From an uncultured Desulfobacter sp. (GTDB lineage: Bacteria; Desulfobacterota; Desulfobacteria; Desulfobacterales; Desulfobacteraceae): a stretch of 64,000 bases of DNA. The stretch spans positions 5,726,501 through 5,790,500 of the forward strand of contig NZ_OY781882.1 in the NCBI RefSeq assembly GCF_963677125.1, written 5' to 3'. Under the pieces are notes generated by a model. That model did not search any database and was not told the DNA's origin. It worked only from the letters and a program-made list of their open reading frames with translations. Below, piece by piece: positions 54,238 through 62,850 of this stretch (positions are counted from its first letter, which is position 1; the number at the start of each line of letters is the position of its first letter). The translations under genes and the position numbers were made by a program.

Positions 54238-54372
54238 TTATGCAATGTTGGGGTATCGTTAATTATCGTGTAATGTTTCAATTTATCTTTTATAGTAAGT
54301 AAATTCAAGCCAATAAACTTGCATGTTTGATTGTGCTGCTGTTCATTAATTAAAAAGTTATGCAATGTTGGG
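54238..54372. repeat. 15-bp direct repeat, copies 120 bp apart
   Basis: TTATGCAATGTTGGG occurs at 54238-54252 and again at 54358-54372 in the divergent region between the RsbW-like and STAS genes. The first copy is about 30 bp before the RsbW start. Nothing else coding is seen in 54208-54611. A binding site for a shared regulator is possible. Confidence 0.45.
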
Positions 54373-54611
54373 ACTATGGCTGATGGGTTAATAAATGCAG
54401 CTTGCTGATACCCAAATAATTTGAAATATGATATACGTATTGGATTGGTTTCGACGCTTGTCTGTAAATAGAACATTCAGTTGATATATGCACGATCCCT
54501 CCTTCCTTCCTTGTTAGAGATCCCGATGCAATGGGAGGAGGCACCGGAATCATCAATAGCGATCGAATATGGGACAGCATAATTTTTATTCAGATAATAT
54601 CGGAGTGTAAA

Positions 54612-54950
54612 ATGGATATCAACATAGATGAACGTCCTGATGCGCTTGTTGTTTCCGTTGCAGGGAAAATAGATGCATCTAATTCCCCAAAGGTTGAAAA
54701 AGAGATTGCGACATACACGGCATCCGTTCAGAAAGTTGTGATCCTGGACCTTTTGGGGATGGAATATATGAGCAGTGCAGGACTCAGGGTCGTTCTTGTA
54801 TTTGCCAAAAATCTTAAAGCAAAGGGACAGGATCTCATTATTTCAGGTCTACAGGGGCATGTCAAAGATGTGTTTGAATTGTCAGGGCTTTATTCCATTT
54901 TTAAAATATTTCAAACCGTTGAAGATGCATTGAACTCTATTTACCAATGA
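54612..54950 (+). CDS. STAS-domain anti-anti-sigma factor
   Basis: STAS protein of 112 aa (SpoIIAA/RsbV type). The phosphorylation loop is EYMSSAGLRVVL, with the target serine in SSAG; the strand VVILDLLGM precedes it. The ATG at 54612 is used because GGAGTG lies 7 nt before it and the earlier in-frame ATG (54531) has no family likeness. The likely partner of the RsbW-like kinase and the SpoIIE phosphatase. Its 3' end overlaps the convergent DUF3124 gene by 14 bp. Confidence 0.9.
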   Translation: MDINIDERPDALVVSVAGKIDASNSPKVEKEIATYTASVQKVVILDLLGMEYMSSAGLRVVLVFAKNLKAKGQDLIISGLQGHVKDVFELSGLYSIFKIFQTVEDALNSIYQ

Positions 54951-55410
54951 GGACCTGCCCCCGGGATGTAAAAGAAGACCTCGATCCAATCATGATGGTT
55001 TCCATAATAGGTGGATTCACAGCATTTTTAGATTGCCATTCAACAATAAAATTCGCCCCGGACCCTCCGGTCTTGTCATCATAGTCCACGACATAGCGAA
55101 CGGATCCAAAGGCCTTGAGAAAAACAGGTGAAGGCAGGTATTGTTTTATAAGCACACCCTTGGTGTCGTAGTAATCTACGGATATAATTTTGATGCCGTG
55201 GGTCATGTCAGTATTGCGGATGCTTAAAGTAACGGTTAAAAGCGAAGGAATTTGTCTGTTCCCCGTGTAAATATGTGAATATGCGGGGATATAAACTTTT
55301 TGCCCCTTTGACAGAGATGGGGCTTCCTGGGTAAATGCCGTTCCTGTTGTCCACAACAGCAGGCCAATCAGTAACATTGGATAGCCCGGGAAGTATATTT
55401 TTTTCATCAT
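54937..55410 (-). CDS. DUF3124-family exported protein
   Basis: Exported protein of 157 aa (signal peptide to TAFTQE) matching the DUF3124 pattern: GQKVYIPAYSHIYTGN, LTVTLSIRNTD, VDYYDTKGVLIKQYL, and GGSGANFIVEW. Function is unknown; it is a beta-rich periplasmic domain. The ATG at 55410, with TAGGTGA 5 nt before, is chosen over the GTG at 55419. Convergent with the STAS gene. The 55411-55770 stretch after it holds no gene seen; a small dyad GGTTAAGACTAACC lies near 55470. Confidence 0.8.
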   Translation of the reverse strand: MMKKIYFPGYPMLLIGLLLWTTGTAFTQEAPSLSKGQKVYIPAYSHIYTGNRQIPSLLTVTLSIRNTDMTHGIKIISVDYYDTKGVLIKQYLPSPVFLKAFGSVRYVVDYDDKTGGSGANFIVEWQSKNAVNPPIMETIMIGSRSSFTSRGQVLIGK

Positions 55411-55770
55411 TATTATCACCTATAAGCGACCCGTTTGAAGCCGCTTTATATTAATTCTTAATTCTGGTTAAGACTAACCTGAGTCTATTCATTTTAGCAA
55501 GTCCGACTGATAAAATTTTTTAGCGTTTTTTCATCCTTATCATATCCACATAAAATCTACTTGTCTGTTTCTCTGTGTCGTGCAAGAAACGTAATCCGAG
55601 ATGAAATCCTTGTAACCAAAATATCCGTTTTATGGACGTTGTGTTTTTAATTATTTTTAATTTCAGTATGTTATCATCGTGGCATGGGGGTTGCTGTCTA
55701 CAGGAATTCCAAGGACGCGGAAAATTTAGACTGTCCGCATTAACCCGAATTTTTAGAAAGGAAATGAACA

Positions 55771-56457
55771 ATGAAATGCAACAGCGAAAAAGCAACACGT
55801 CTGGTCAGGTTTTCAATCGTTTTGGTCCTGGCAGTAACCGGATTTTGGATTTTCTTTTTTTGCATATCCGCCACAGCCATGGCAACCGATGCCGACACTA
55901 TTGAACAGCAAGCGTCTTCAACCGATGCTCAAGCGCCCATGGCACCTGAAGTCATTACCACTGACGCCGAAAATGTTGACACTTCCGTCCTTGGTGAAAA
56001 GGACGCCCAACCCCCTGTTCTTGAAGAACAGGTCTCCGAAACCCAGGAAAAAGCAGTGAACGCAAGTGCCGTGTCTATGGATTCGGAACAATCACCTTCA
56101 GAAGAAGAAAAACAGCAGTTTTTGTCCAGACAGGTCTATTTTGCCTTTAACAGCTGCCAACTCGATGAACAGGCCCAGACCCTGGTCCGGGAACAGGCGG
56201 CATGGTTAGCGGCCAATCCCGGCGTCTGTATTGAGATCATAGGCTATTGCGATCAAAGTGGTCCCAATGATTACAACATGGCCCTTGGGAAAAAAAGGGC
56301 CAATGCAGTGAAGAACTTTCTTGAAAGTCTTGGGATTGAGCCCCAGCGTCTGACCGAGGTCAGCCATGGGGAGAAATCTCCTATCCGCAGCACCACGAAT
56401 CAGGCTGCCGCCCGCATCAATCGGAGAGTTGAATTTAAAATTCAGCCGGCCGTCTGA
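55771..56457 (+). CDS. OmpA-family peptidoglycan-binding protein
   Basis: Exported protein of 228 aa with a membrane or signal segment (about 12-38), a disordered Ala/Glu/Pro-rich linker (about 40-115), and a C-terminal OmpA domain (about 118-225). The OmpA core is clear: VYFAFNSCQLDEQAQTLV, IEIIGYCDQSGPNDYNMALG, KKRANAVKNFL, and NRRVEFKI. This binds diaminopimelate in peptidoglycan. Two cysteines inside the domain (Cys130 area and GVC) may form a disulfide. No barrel domain, so it is more like a Pal or OmpA-like anchor than a porin. Confidence 0.9.
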   Translation: MKCNSEKATRLVRFSIVLVLAVTGFWIFFFCISATAMATDADTIEQQASSTDAQAPMAPEVITTDAENVDTSVLGEKDAQPPVLEEQVSETQEKAVNASAVSMDSEQSPSEEEKQQFLSRQVYFAFNSCQLDEQAQTLVREQAAWLAANPGVCIEIIGYCDQSGPNDYNMALGKKRANAVKNFLESLGIEPQRLTEVSHGEKSPIRSTTNQAAARINRRVEFKIQPAV

Positions 56458-56736
56458 TTTCCCGCCTAAAGTGGCCCGGATTTTTGACCTCCTGTACAGG
56501 GGAGGGGGTGGAGCCATCATCCCCTGGCAGGAAAAGCGTTTATCCCTCCTTGGTTAAGGGTCCGGGCGCTTTTTCTACAAGAACGTTTTAATAAGTTGTG
56601 AATTACTTTCTCGTTTAGTTGTGGGCTGGGTCTGGATATTGATGAATCAGTTCAGCCCACGGCCAATAGTAGTAATAATCTTCGTAACCCTTTCTTTACT
56701 AATTCCGGACCAGATGATCAACCCAAAAACTGTTTT

Positions 56737-59469
56737 TTAGGATTTGATGGTTTTAAGTCCGGTTTGAATGGTTTCCATCTCACTGCTGAAACGGTCCATT
56801 AGCCTATCATCAAGACCATTTCCTTCTTTTAAACACATTTCTAATGCTAGACTTGCGGACTGTAACGACTTTGCTCCCAGGTTCCCGGCAACGCCTTTGA
56901 TGGAATGTGCAAGACGCTGGGCGTCTTCCATTTTATTTTTTTCGATTAAGTTACGGATATCTGCGGCGGCATTGGCATAATTGCGACGGATTTTTACCAG
57001 CAGCTTTAGGTATAATTCCCGGTTACCACCAACGCGGCGTAAACCATCATCGATATCAAATCCGGGCAGTTCAGACGGAAAATCACCCAGGTTTTCTTCC
57101 TTGGGCTTTTTAGGTGCTGTCTCGGGTTGAGATTTTTCAGAACGTTCTGTGTTTACAGGCAATATCCACTGGATCAGGGTGTTGAACAGTTCCTTGGGGT
57201 CAATGGGTTTGGTCACATGATCCTGCATACCGGCGGCAATACTTTTTTCCCGGTCACCGGTCATTGCGTGGGCTGTCATGGCGACGATGGGCAGTTTGCC
57301 GGCTGTTTTAAACTCACGAATCCTGGCCGTGGCCTGTATACCGTTTAGTTCGGGCATCTGAATGTCCATGAGTACCAGATTGTATTTCCGGGCTTTTATT
57401 GCATCTACCGCCTCCTTACCATTGTTGGCCACATCCACGGCTAAGCCCGCACTTTCCAGAATTTCCACTGCGATCTGCTGATTGATTTCATTATCTTCGG
57501 CTAATAGAATGCGCGCCCCCTGTATTGCTTTTGCCTTGGTCAGGTAATCATTACGCTGTTGCTTTTTGCTTGTCTCGTTACGTCCATAAGCTGTCATAAT
57601 TGAATCATAGAGTGTGGACTGGGTCACAGGTTTGGTCACAAATCCGTCCAAACCTGTTTTCCGTGCCTGGTCCTGGGCTTCCGCCCGGTCGTAGGCTGTG
57701 GCCATTATGATTTTGGGCATTGGCTCAAGGTCCTTCATGCCATGGATCTGTCGGCAGGTTTCCATACCGTCCATCACCGGCATTTTCCAGTCTAACAAAA
57801 CAATTTCAAAAGAATCAGTCTCACTTGGTATTTTAAGCATTTCAAGTCCAGACATTCCACTATTAGCGGTTTGGACCCTGAATCCCATGTTTTCGAGATA
57901 AGATTGGAAGATTCTTCTAGCGGCCTCATTGTCGTCTATTACGAGCACTTTTTTCTGGTGCAGGTCATCGTCGGCCGTCACCTGCTTGCGCATACCCAAT
58001 TCATTGCCAATTTTCAATAGTGCCGTAAAAAAGAATGTAGAGCCTTTGCCGTATTCAGATTCGACGCCGATACCGCCGCCCATTAATTCAGAAAGTCGTT
58101 TGGATATGGTCAGTCCTAATCCTGTACCGCCATATTTTCGGGTAAAGGAGCAGTCAGCCTGGGAAAAGGCATGAAACAGCCTGCGCTGCTGTTCCTGTGT
58201 CATGCCGATCCCAGTGTCCCGCACTCCGAAACGCAGGACCGCCGTGTCTTCTTTCTGCCCGTCCAAGGTGCAGAAAAGCTCAACCTCACCCTGCTCGGTA
58301 AATTTGCAAGCATTGGCTGCCAGATTAACCAGAATCTGCTTTAAACGAAGGGGATCTCCAATGAGGCAACGGGGCACTTTGGGAGATATATGTACCAACA
58401 GCTCCAGACCTTTTTCCGTTGTTTTGATCGTTGTGAGGTCTGCAGCCGCAGCCATAACATCATCAAGATCAAATTTCACAGATTCAATGTCCAATTTTCC
58501 AGCTTCAATTTTTGAAAAATCCAGGATGTCGTTTATTAGGCCCAGCAATGAATTTGCAGCAGCGTCTATTTTTTTGACATAATCCCGCTGCTTGAAGGTC
58601 AGATGGGTCTTCAATGCCAGATGACTCATGCCGATAATGGCGTTCATGGGCGTGCGGATTTCATGGCTCATATTGGCCAAAAATTCGGACTTGGCTTGTT
58701 CCGCCTCTTCAGCAGTCTTTTTTGCCTTTTCAAGTTCGGCATTCCGATCGATTAAAGATTGGTTAAGCACCTTCAGTGCTTTGGTTTTTTTTTGTACGCG
58801 TTTGTCTAATGTGAAAAGCTGTTCTTTTAATGTCTGTCTCATAATCTCAAAGGATTGCGAAAGCTTTCCAAATTCATCTTTTCTGGAGACTTCAATGGGC
58901 TCATCAAGTTCGTTTCGCGCTATCTTACCGGCATGTTTTTCAAGATAGTGAATCGGATTGATAATTTTATAACGAATAAATTTTAGAAATATAATAGAGG
59001 AGATGGCCAAGGGCACGATCAAGATTAAGAGTGTAATGCCGAAAATTTGAAAAAACTGGGCAGGGATATCATTACTGAAATCAACTTCTATCCTTCCGAT
59101 AACCTGTTTTTGAACGATCACATCCCTGTTTATTGTTTTGTGTTTTTCAATTGTTTTGTCACTGGATAAATAGTTTGAAAACGGCACATTTTCAAAATCA
59201 TATACCCGGATCGCCAGAATCCGTTCGTCATTTAACATATAGTCAATTAACGGCAGATCAATTTGGGGGGTAAAATCATAAAGTGGCTGCTGCATGGCAG
59301 ATGCAATGATTTTTGCCGTATCTTCTTGAAATTGTCTATTTTTAGTTTCCAGTTTATTTTTGTCAATTATCCATAGAACCGTACCAATTGTCGCCGTTGG
59401 TGCAAAGATCACAACGACCATTAAAAGATAGAACGCGCGGGAAATAGAAGAATGTTTCAATGAGAACAT
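56737..59469 (-). CDS. hybrid sensor histidine kinase (HisKA-HATPase-REC-REC-HPT)
   Basis: Multi-domain kinase of 910 aa. Membrane helix (about 12-36), a small periplasmic sensor (about 37-140), second helix (about 143-164), HAMP (about 165-215), then a coiled coil. HisKA has His269 in NMSHEIRTPMNAI, and the HATPase has NLAANACKF, RDTGIGM, and GGTGLGLTISKRL. Then come two receivers (VLLDWKMPVMDG and LVLMDIQMPELNG) and an HPT domain with LAHSIKGVAGNLGA. The ATG at 59469 starts inside the end of the binding-protein gene (13-bp overlap); a start at 59517 would overlap more. The architecture is BarA/ArcB-like. Its input is probably the neighbour's ligand. Confidence 0.94.
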   Translation of the reverse strand: MFSLKHSSISRAFYLLMVVVIFAPTATIGTVLWIIDKNKLETKNRQFQEDTAKIIASAMQQPLYDFTPQIDLPLIDYMLNDERILAIRVYDFENVPFSNYLSSDKTIEKHKTINRDVIVQKQVIGRIEVDFSNDIPAQFFQIFGITLLILIVPLAISSIIFLKFIRYKIINPIHYLEKHAGKIARNELDEPIEVSRKDEFGKLSQSFEIMRQTLKEQLFTLDKRVQKKTKALKVLNQSLIDRNAELEKAKKTAEEAEQAKSEFLANMSHEIRTPMNAIIGMSHLALKTHLTFKQRDYVKKIDAAANSLLGLINDILDFSKIEAGKLDIESVKFDLDDVMAAAADLTTIKTTEKGLELLVHISPKVPRCLIGDPLRLKQILVNLAANACKFTEQGEVELFCTLDGQKEDTAVLRFGVRDTGIGMTQEQQRRLFHAFSQADCSFTRKYGGTGLGLTISKRLSELMGGGIGVESEYGKGSTFFFTALLKIGNELGMRKQVTADDDLHQKKVLVIDDNEAARRIFQSYLENMGFRVQTANSGMSGLEMLKIPSETDSFEIVLLDWKMPVMDGMETCRQIHGMKDLEPMPKIIMATAYDRAEAQDQARKTGLDGFVTKPVTQSTLYDSIMTAYGRNETSKKQQRNDYLTKAKAIQGARILLAEDNEINQQIAVEILESAGLAVDVANNGKEAVDAIKARKYNLVLMDIQMPELNGIQATARIREFKTAGKLPIVAMTAHAMTGDREKSIAAGMQDHVTKPIDPKELFNTLIQWILPVNTERSEKSQPETAPKKPKEENLGDFPSELPGFDIDDGLRRVGGNRELYLKLLVKIRRNYANAAADIRNLIEKNKMEDAQRLAHSIKGVAGNLGAKSLQSASLALEMCLKEGNGLDDRLMDRFSSEMETIQTGLKTIKS

Positions 59470-60425
59470 GATGGCGGTATCCAGCTTTTGATGGTATCCC
59501 GATGACGGTCTATCCAAATTCGGGCGGCTTGATCATGGGTTTTCTTTTCTATGTCCACAAAAAAGGCCGCCTCTGCAATCATGTGGTTGGTCATTTTCAT
59601 GTTTTTAAGTATCTGGTAGGCGCACGCCCACTCTTGTTCCACACCTTTCCAGGCGCCTTTGAACAACCGCCCATTTTTGGGATTACCGCAGTCATGGGTA
59701 AACAAGGGATTTACACCCCACTTGGGATCTGATTCGCATCGCTTATCATAAGCCGGGAATTCTACAAATTCACCATCATAGGCAAAGTCGGTCCAGTTAG
59801 GCGTCCAATTGAACATGACAAGGGGGCGTTCATTTTTCACAGCCCTCTGAAGTTCCCCCGTCAGTTCATCGGAATCTTTGGCAGTTTGAATGACGAAGTT
59901 GAGTCCAAGGGCTTTTATCCGCTTGGCATCCGGTTTTTCCCAAGGGCCTCCTAAGTAAACACCCTTGCCATGACTTGTGGGGGCGGCAAATAGTTGTGCA
60001 CATTTATTCAGTGCCTTGTAATCAGGCAAACCAGGACACAATTTTTTTACATAAGACGGATACCACCACTCTTCGCGCGTCAAAGCCGGATGAAGCCCTA
60101 CCTCAACAACATTCTTTCGTTTGACGTTCTCAAAGGCATCAAGCATTGTGCCTTCCCAAATTTCCACCTGTATGTGCGCCCACCCAAGATTCATTGCCCC
60201 GAATTGTTTATCCACCGCGTAAAATGGATATTCGACCTTGTACCCGATGGATTCGTAGATACTACCAAGGATTTTGCTGATTACGATTTGACTTGTCCAA
60301 TCATTGATGATTATTCTAATAGGTTTAGAAGATTTTACCTCTTGCGCCTTGATCGGAGATATGAGGAAAAGTAAAAATAGAATCAATACCGATGCTTTGA
60401 GTAATCGTTTTGAAATCATAACCAC
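59457..60425 (-). CDS. OpuAC-type (glycine betaine/proline-like) binding protein
   Basis: Exported binding protein of 322 aa (signal peptide to IKAQE) in the OpuAC family, which binds quaternary amines and related compounds in a cage of aromatic residues. Aromatic-rich stretches EEWWYPSYVKKL and MFNWTPNWTDFAYDGEFVEF supply such a cage, and WTSQIVISKILGSIYESIGY is the usual start. No ProV/ProW transport genes are adjacent. The gene overlaps the histidine kinase by 13 bp, suggesting the two work as ligand sensor and kinase. The exact ligand is unknown. Confidence 0.85.
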   Translation of the reverse strand: MVMISKRLLKASVLILFLLFLISPIKAQEVKSSKPIRIIINDWTSQIVISKILGSIYESIGYKVEYPFYAVDKQFGAMNLGWAHIQVEIWEGTMLDAFENVKRKNVVEVGLHPALTREEWWYPSYVKKLCPGLPDYKALNKCAQLFAAPTSHGKGVYLGGPWEKPDAKRIKALGLNFVIQTAKDSDELTGELQRAVKNERPLVMFNWTPNWTDFAYDGEFVEFPAYDKRCESDPKWGVNPLFTHDCGNPKNGRLFKGAWKGVEQEWACAYQILKNMKMTNHMIAEAAFFVDIEKKTHDQAARIWIDRHRDTIKSWIPPSCSH

Positions 60426-60716
60426 TACCTGTTCGGCTCCTTTCTTGTGATGGTTTTTGTTTGAAAAAACAGCAATAAAAAAGAGAGCGTATCGGCTTTA
60501 TCGCATCAACGGATGATTGATGATATACCAGCGTAACCCTATTTACAGAACAATGAAGGAAGTTTTATCAACGCATTAAATGTAACGAAATTATGATAGA
60601 AATTTAACACAGATTTTCCCGCCTGTCGACAGTTTGATAAATTATTGAAATTTTTAAAGAGAATGGTCATCAAATATGAGAGAATTGAAGGTGAACTGCA
60701 AAGGGTCAGAGTAGAC

Positions 60717-61475
60717 TTAACCTTTGCCTTCGGGACGAGTCACCTGGTTTACTTTGCGCTGGGATTCGGTCCAGTCTATTCGGCTTAAGAGCCCCCGGAT
60801 GATTCTGACATCTCTGGATGACAATCCGGCGTTGGAAAAAATCCTGCGATAGGTCCGCAGCAGGTGATCCGGGTTCTGGGGATCAAGATAATCAATATCT
60901 AAAAGCGTTTTTCTCATGTGGGCGAACATGGATTCAAGTTCTTTGCCCCGGGCTGGGTCTTTAACTTCCGGGTCATGGAATTTTTTTGAAGCACCGGATT
61001 TAAGGGATGCTTCGTAAAGCAGCACTGCCAGGGAGTGGCTCAGATTCATGGACGGGTAGCTGTCATGGGTGGGAATAGTGATAAAATACTGGCACAGGTC
61101 CAGGTCCTTTGTTTCAAGTCCGGTATCTTCGGGGCCCAGGACCAGGGCACTGTGATGCGCCTGTTGCTGGGCTTCGATTTGTACGCCCGCCGTAGCCGGG
61201 GTTAAAAATCCTTTTCTATATTTGCCGAATCTGCGGGTCGTGCCGTAGGCTGAATGAACGTCAAAAAGTGCCTGTTCCAGGGTGTCAAATATTGGGGCCT
61301 GTTCAAGGATATGAAAAGCGGTCAGGGCCATTTTTTTTGCTTCAAGGGATTTATATGCACTGCAGGGACTGACGAGACGCAGCCGGGTGCACCCAAAGTT
61401 CATCATAACCCGGCACACCGCACCAATATTTATGGGGCCCTGGGGGCGGACCAGAATAATACTGAGATGGTTCAT
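60717..61475 (-). CDS. trmJ: TrmJ-like tRNA 2'-O-methyltransferase (SpoU/TrmH family)
   Basis: SPOUT methyltransferase of 252 aa, most like TrmJ, which methylates the 2'-O of nucleotide 32 in tRNAs. The family motifs are INIGAVCRVMMNFG (motif 1), LVLGPEDTGL (motif 2), and IPTHDSYPSMNLSHSLAVLLYE (motif 3, the knot that holds S-adenosylmethionine). A C-terminal extension (about 160-252) matches TrmJ. Followed upstream by dtd in the same direction (28-bp gap), a tRNA-quality pair. Confidence 0.92.
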   Translation of the reverse strand: MNHLSIILVRPQGPINIGAVCRVMMNFGCTRLRLVSPCSAYKSLEAKKMALTAFHILEQAPIFDTLEQALFDVHSAYGTTRRFGKYRKGFLTPATAGVQIEAQQQAHHSALVLGPEDTGLETKDLDLCQYFITIPTHDSYPSMNLSHSLAVLLYEASLKSGASKKFHDPEVKDPARGKELESMFAHMRKTLLDIDYLDPQNPDHLLRTYRRIFSNAGLSSRDVRIIRGLLSRIDWTESQRKVNQVTRPEGKG

Positions 61476-61503
61476 GGTATTTTGATCCTTGATCGTTGGA
61501 TTG

Positions 61504-61950
61504 TTAATTTTGGGGGGATTCCAGAATCAGCGTGACAGGCCCCTGGTTGACCAATGACACATCCATATTGGCCTGGAACTTCCCTTTTTTTACTGCAACA
61601 CCCAGTGAAGTGGCCCTATCGGCAAAAAAACGGTATAGCCTGCATGCTGGTTCCGGCGGTGCTGCATCCGTAAATGAGGGACGCCGGCCTTTTCGGCAGT
61701 CTGCCATAATCGTGAACTGGGAGACCACTAAAAGTTCGCCGTTGACATCAAGGAGAGACCGGTTCATTTTTTTCTGGTCATCTTCAAATATTCTTAGGTT
61801 GATGATTTTGTCTACCAGGTATTGGGCATCTTTTTCCGTGTCCCCATGGGCCACACCCAAAAGCACCACCAGTCCTGTTTTAATGCTGGATATCATGGTG
61901 TTGTCTACGGTGACATGGGCTTTTTTAACCCGTTGAACAATGGCTTTCAT
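61504..61950 (-). CDS. dtd: D-aminoacyl-tRNA deacylase
   Basis: Removes D-amino acids (and Gly from tRNA-Ala) wrongly attached to tRNA. At 148 aa it has the normal length. The two active-site motifs are intact: SQFT in VVSQFTIMADC, and the Gly-cisPro motif NQGPVTLI. It precedes trmJ on the minus strand. It is notable that an amino-acid racemase, a source of D-amino acids, is encoded elsewhere in this window, but no direct link is shown. Confidence 0.95.
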   Translation of the reverse strand: MKAIVQRVKKAHVTVDNTMISSIKTGLVVLLGVAHGDTEKDAQYLVDKIINLRIFEDDQKKMNRSLLDVNGELLVVSQFTIMADCRKGRRPSFTDAAPPEPACRLYRFFADRATSLGVAVKKGKFQANMDVSLVNQGPVTLILESPQN

Positions 61951-61995
61951 CGGTTTCCTTAAGATTTGATTCGTTTTTAATTGGGGATAAGAAAT

Positions 61996-62850
61996 TCAGG
62001 CGGGCGTCAAGCACCGGGGCCTGGGCCAGTTTGTGGAAAAACCCATATCCTTTAAGGACTGAACCGCCGTGTCCACGAACATACCAGCCTGTTCTTTGCT
62101 GTGTGCGTCGTCTCCGGGAATCACGGGAATGCCCAACGCCTTTGCCCTGGCCAGGATTGCCGGGGTCAGGTAAGGGCTCTTTTCACCTTTGGCAAGGGGC
62201 CGCAGGTTATAATCCAGCACCAGTCCCAGATCTTTGATCAAAGAAAGATTGCGCTCGATACGTTTGATGATGTCGGGTTGCTCAAGCCTTGTTTTATAAT
62301 CAGGGTCATAAATACGGATAAGATCAAAATGGCCCACAACAAAGGGGCGCAGATCCCTGATCATTTCATACTGGACGTCAAAATAGGCCGTATACATGGC
62401 ATTGAGACCATGGAAATCCGTTGCAATGGCGTCATACGCCTGCCGGGAATAGTCAAAACATCTGTTGTTGAGATGATGGACCGAGCCCACAATATAGTCG
62501 GGATTAAATTCTCGGATCAATGACCGCACCAGGGCCGGGGTTCCGGTGACGGTTTCGGTTTCAAACCCCTTAAATATCAGGATGTCCGACTTATATTTTT
62601 GTTTAAGTCGTTCCAGCTCCAAAAAATATTTTGAAAACCGATCCCCAAGATCCTTGACCGAAAAGCCTTGCTCAAGCTCATCCGGGTAGAGAAAACGGTG
62701 TTCGGGCGGGGGCATGTGTTCACTGATGCCGACGGCTTTAAACCCTTTATTGATGTAAGCCTTTATCAGGTCTTCAAGGCTGTCCCGGGCATGGCAGCAA
62801 AACTGGCCTGAATGACCGCCATGCAGGGATATGAGTTCAGAATCAATCAT
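61996..62850 (-). CDS. PHP-family histidinol-phosphatase-like protein
   Basis: PHP-domain phosphoesterase of 284 aa resembling HisK-type histidinol phosphatases (last phosphate removal in histidine synthesis). Visible are the N-terminal LHGGHSGQF with histidines near a metal site, GFKAVGISEHMPPP, DYIVGSVHHLN, VGHFDLIRIYDP, and IPGDDAHSKEQ. It overlaps the acyl-CoA synthetase gene upstream by 4 bp. The start context is unusual for a his gene, and the true substrate may differ. Confidence 0.82.
   Translation of the reverse strand: MIDSELISLHGGHSGQFCCHARDSLEDLIKAYINKGFKAVGISEHMPPPEHRFLYPDELEQGFSVKDLGDRFSKYFLELERLKQKYKSDILIFKGFETETVTGTPALVRSLIREFNPDYIVGSVHHLNNRCFDYSRQAYDAIATDFHGLNAMYTAYFDVQYEMIRDLRPFVVGHFDLIRIYDPDYKTRLEQPDIIKRIERNLSLIKDLGLVLDYNLRPLAKGEKSPYLTPAILARAKALGIPVIPGDDAHSKEQAGMFVDTAVQSLKDMGFSTNWPRPRCLTPA

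Noticed and set aside
54481..54611. Longer STAS protein starting at 54531
   Set aside because: The extra 27 residues have no STAS likeness, and a good ribosome site lies just before the ATG at 54612.
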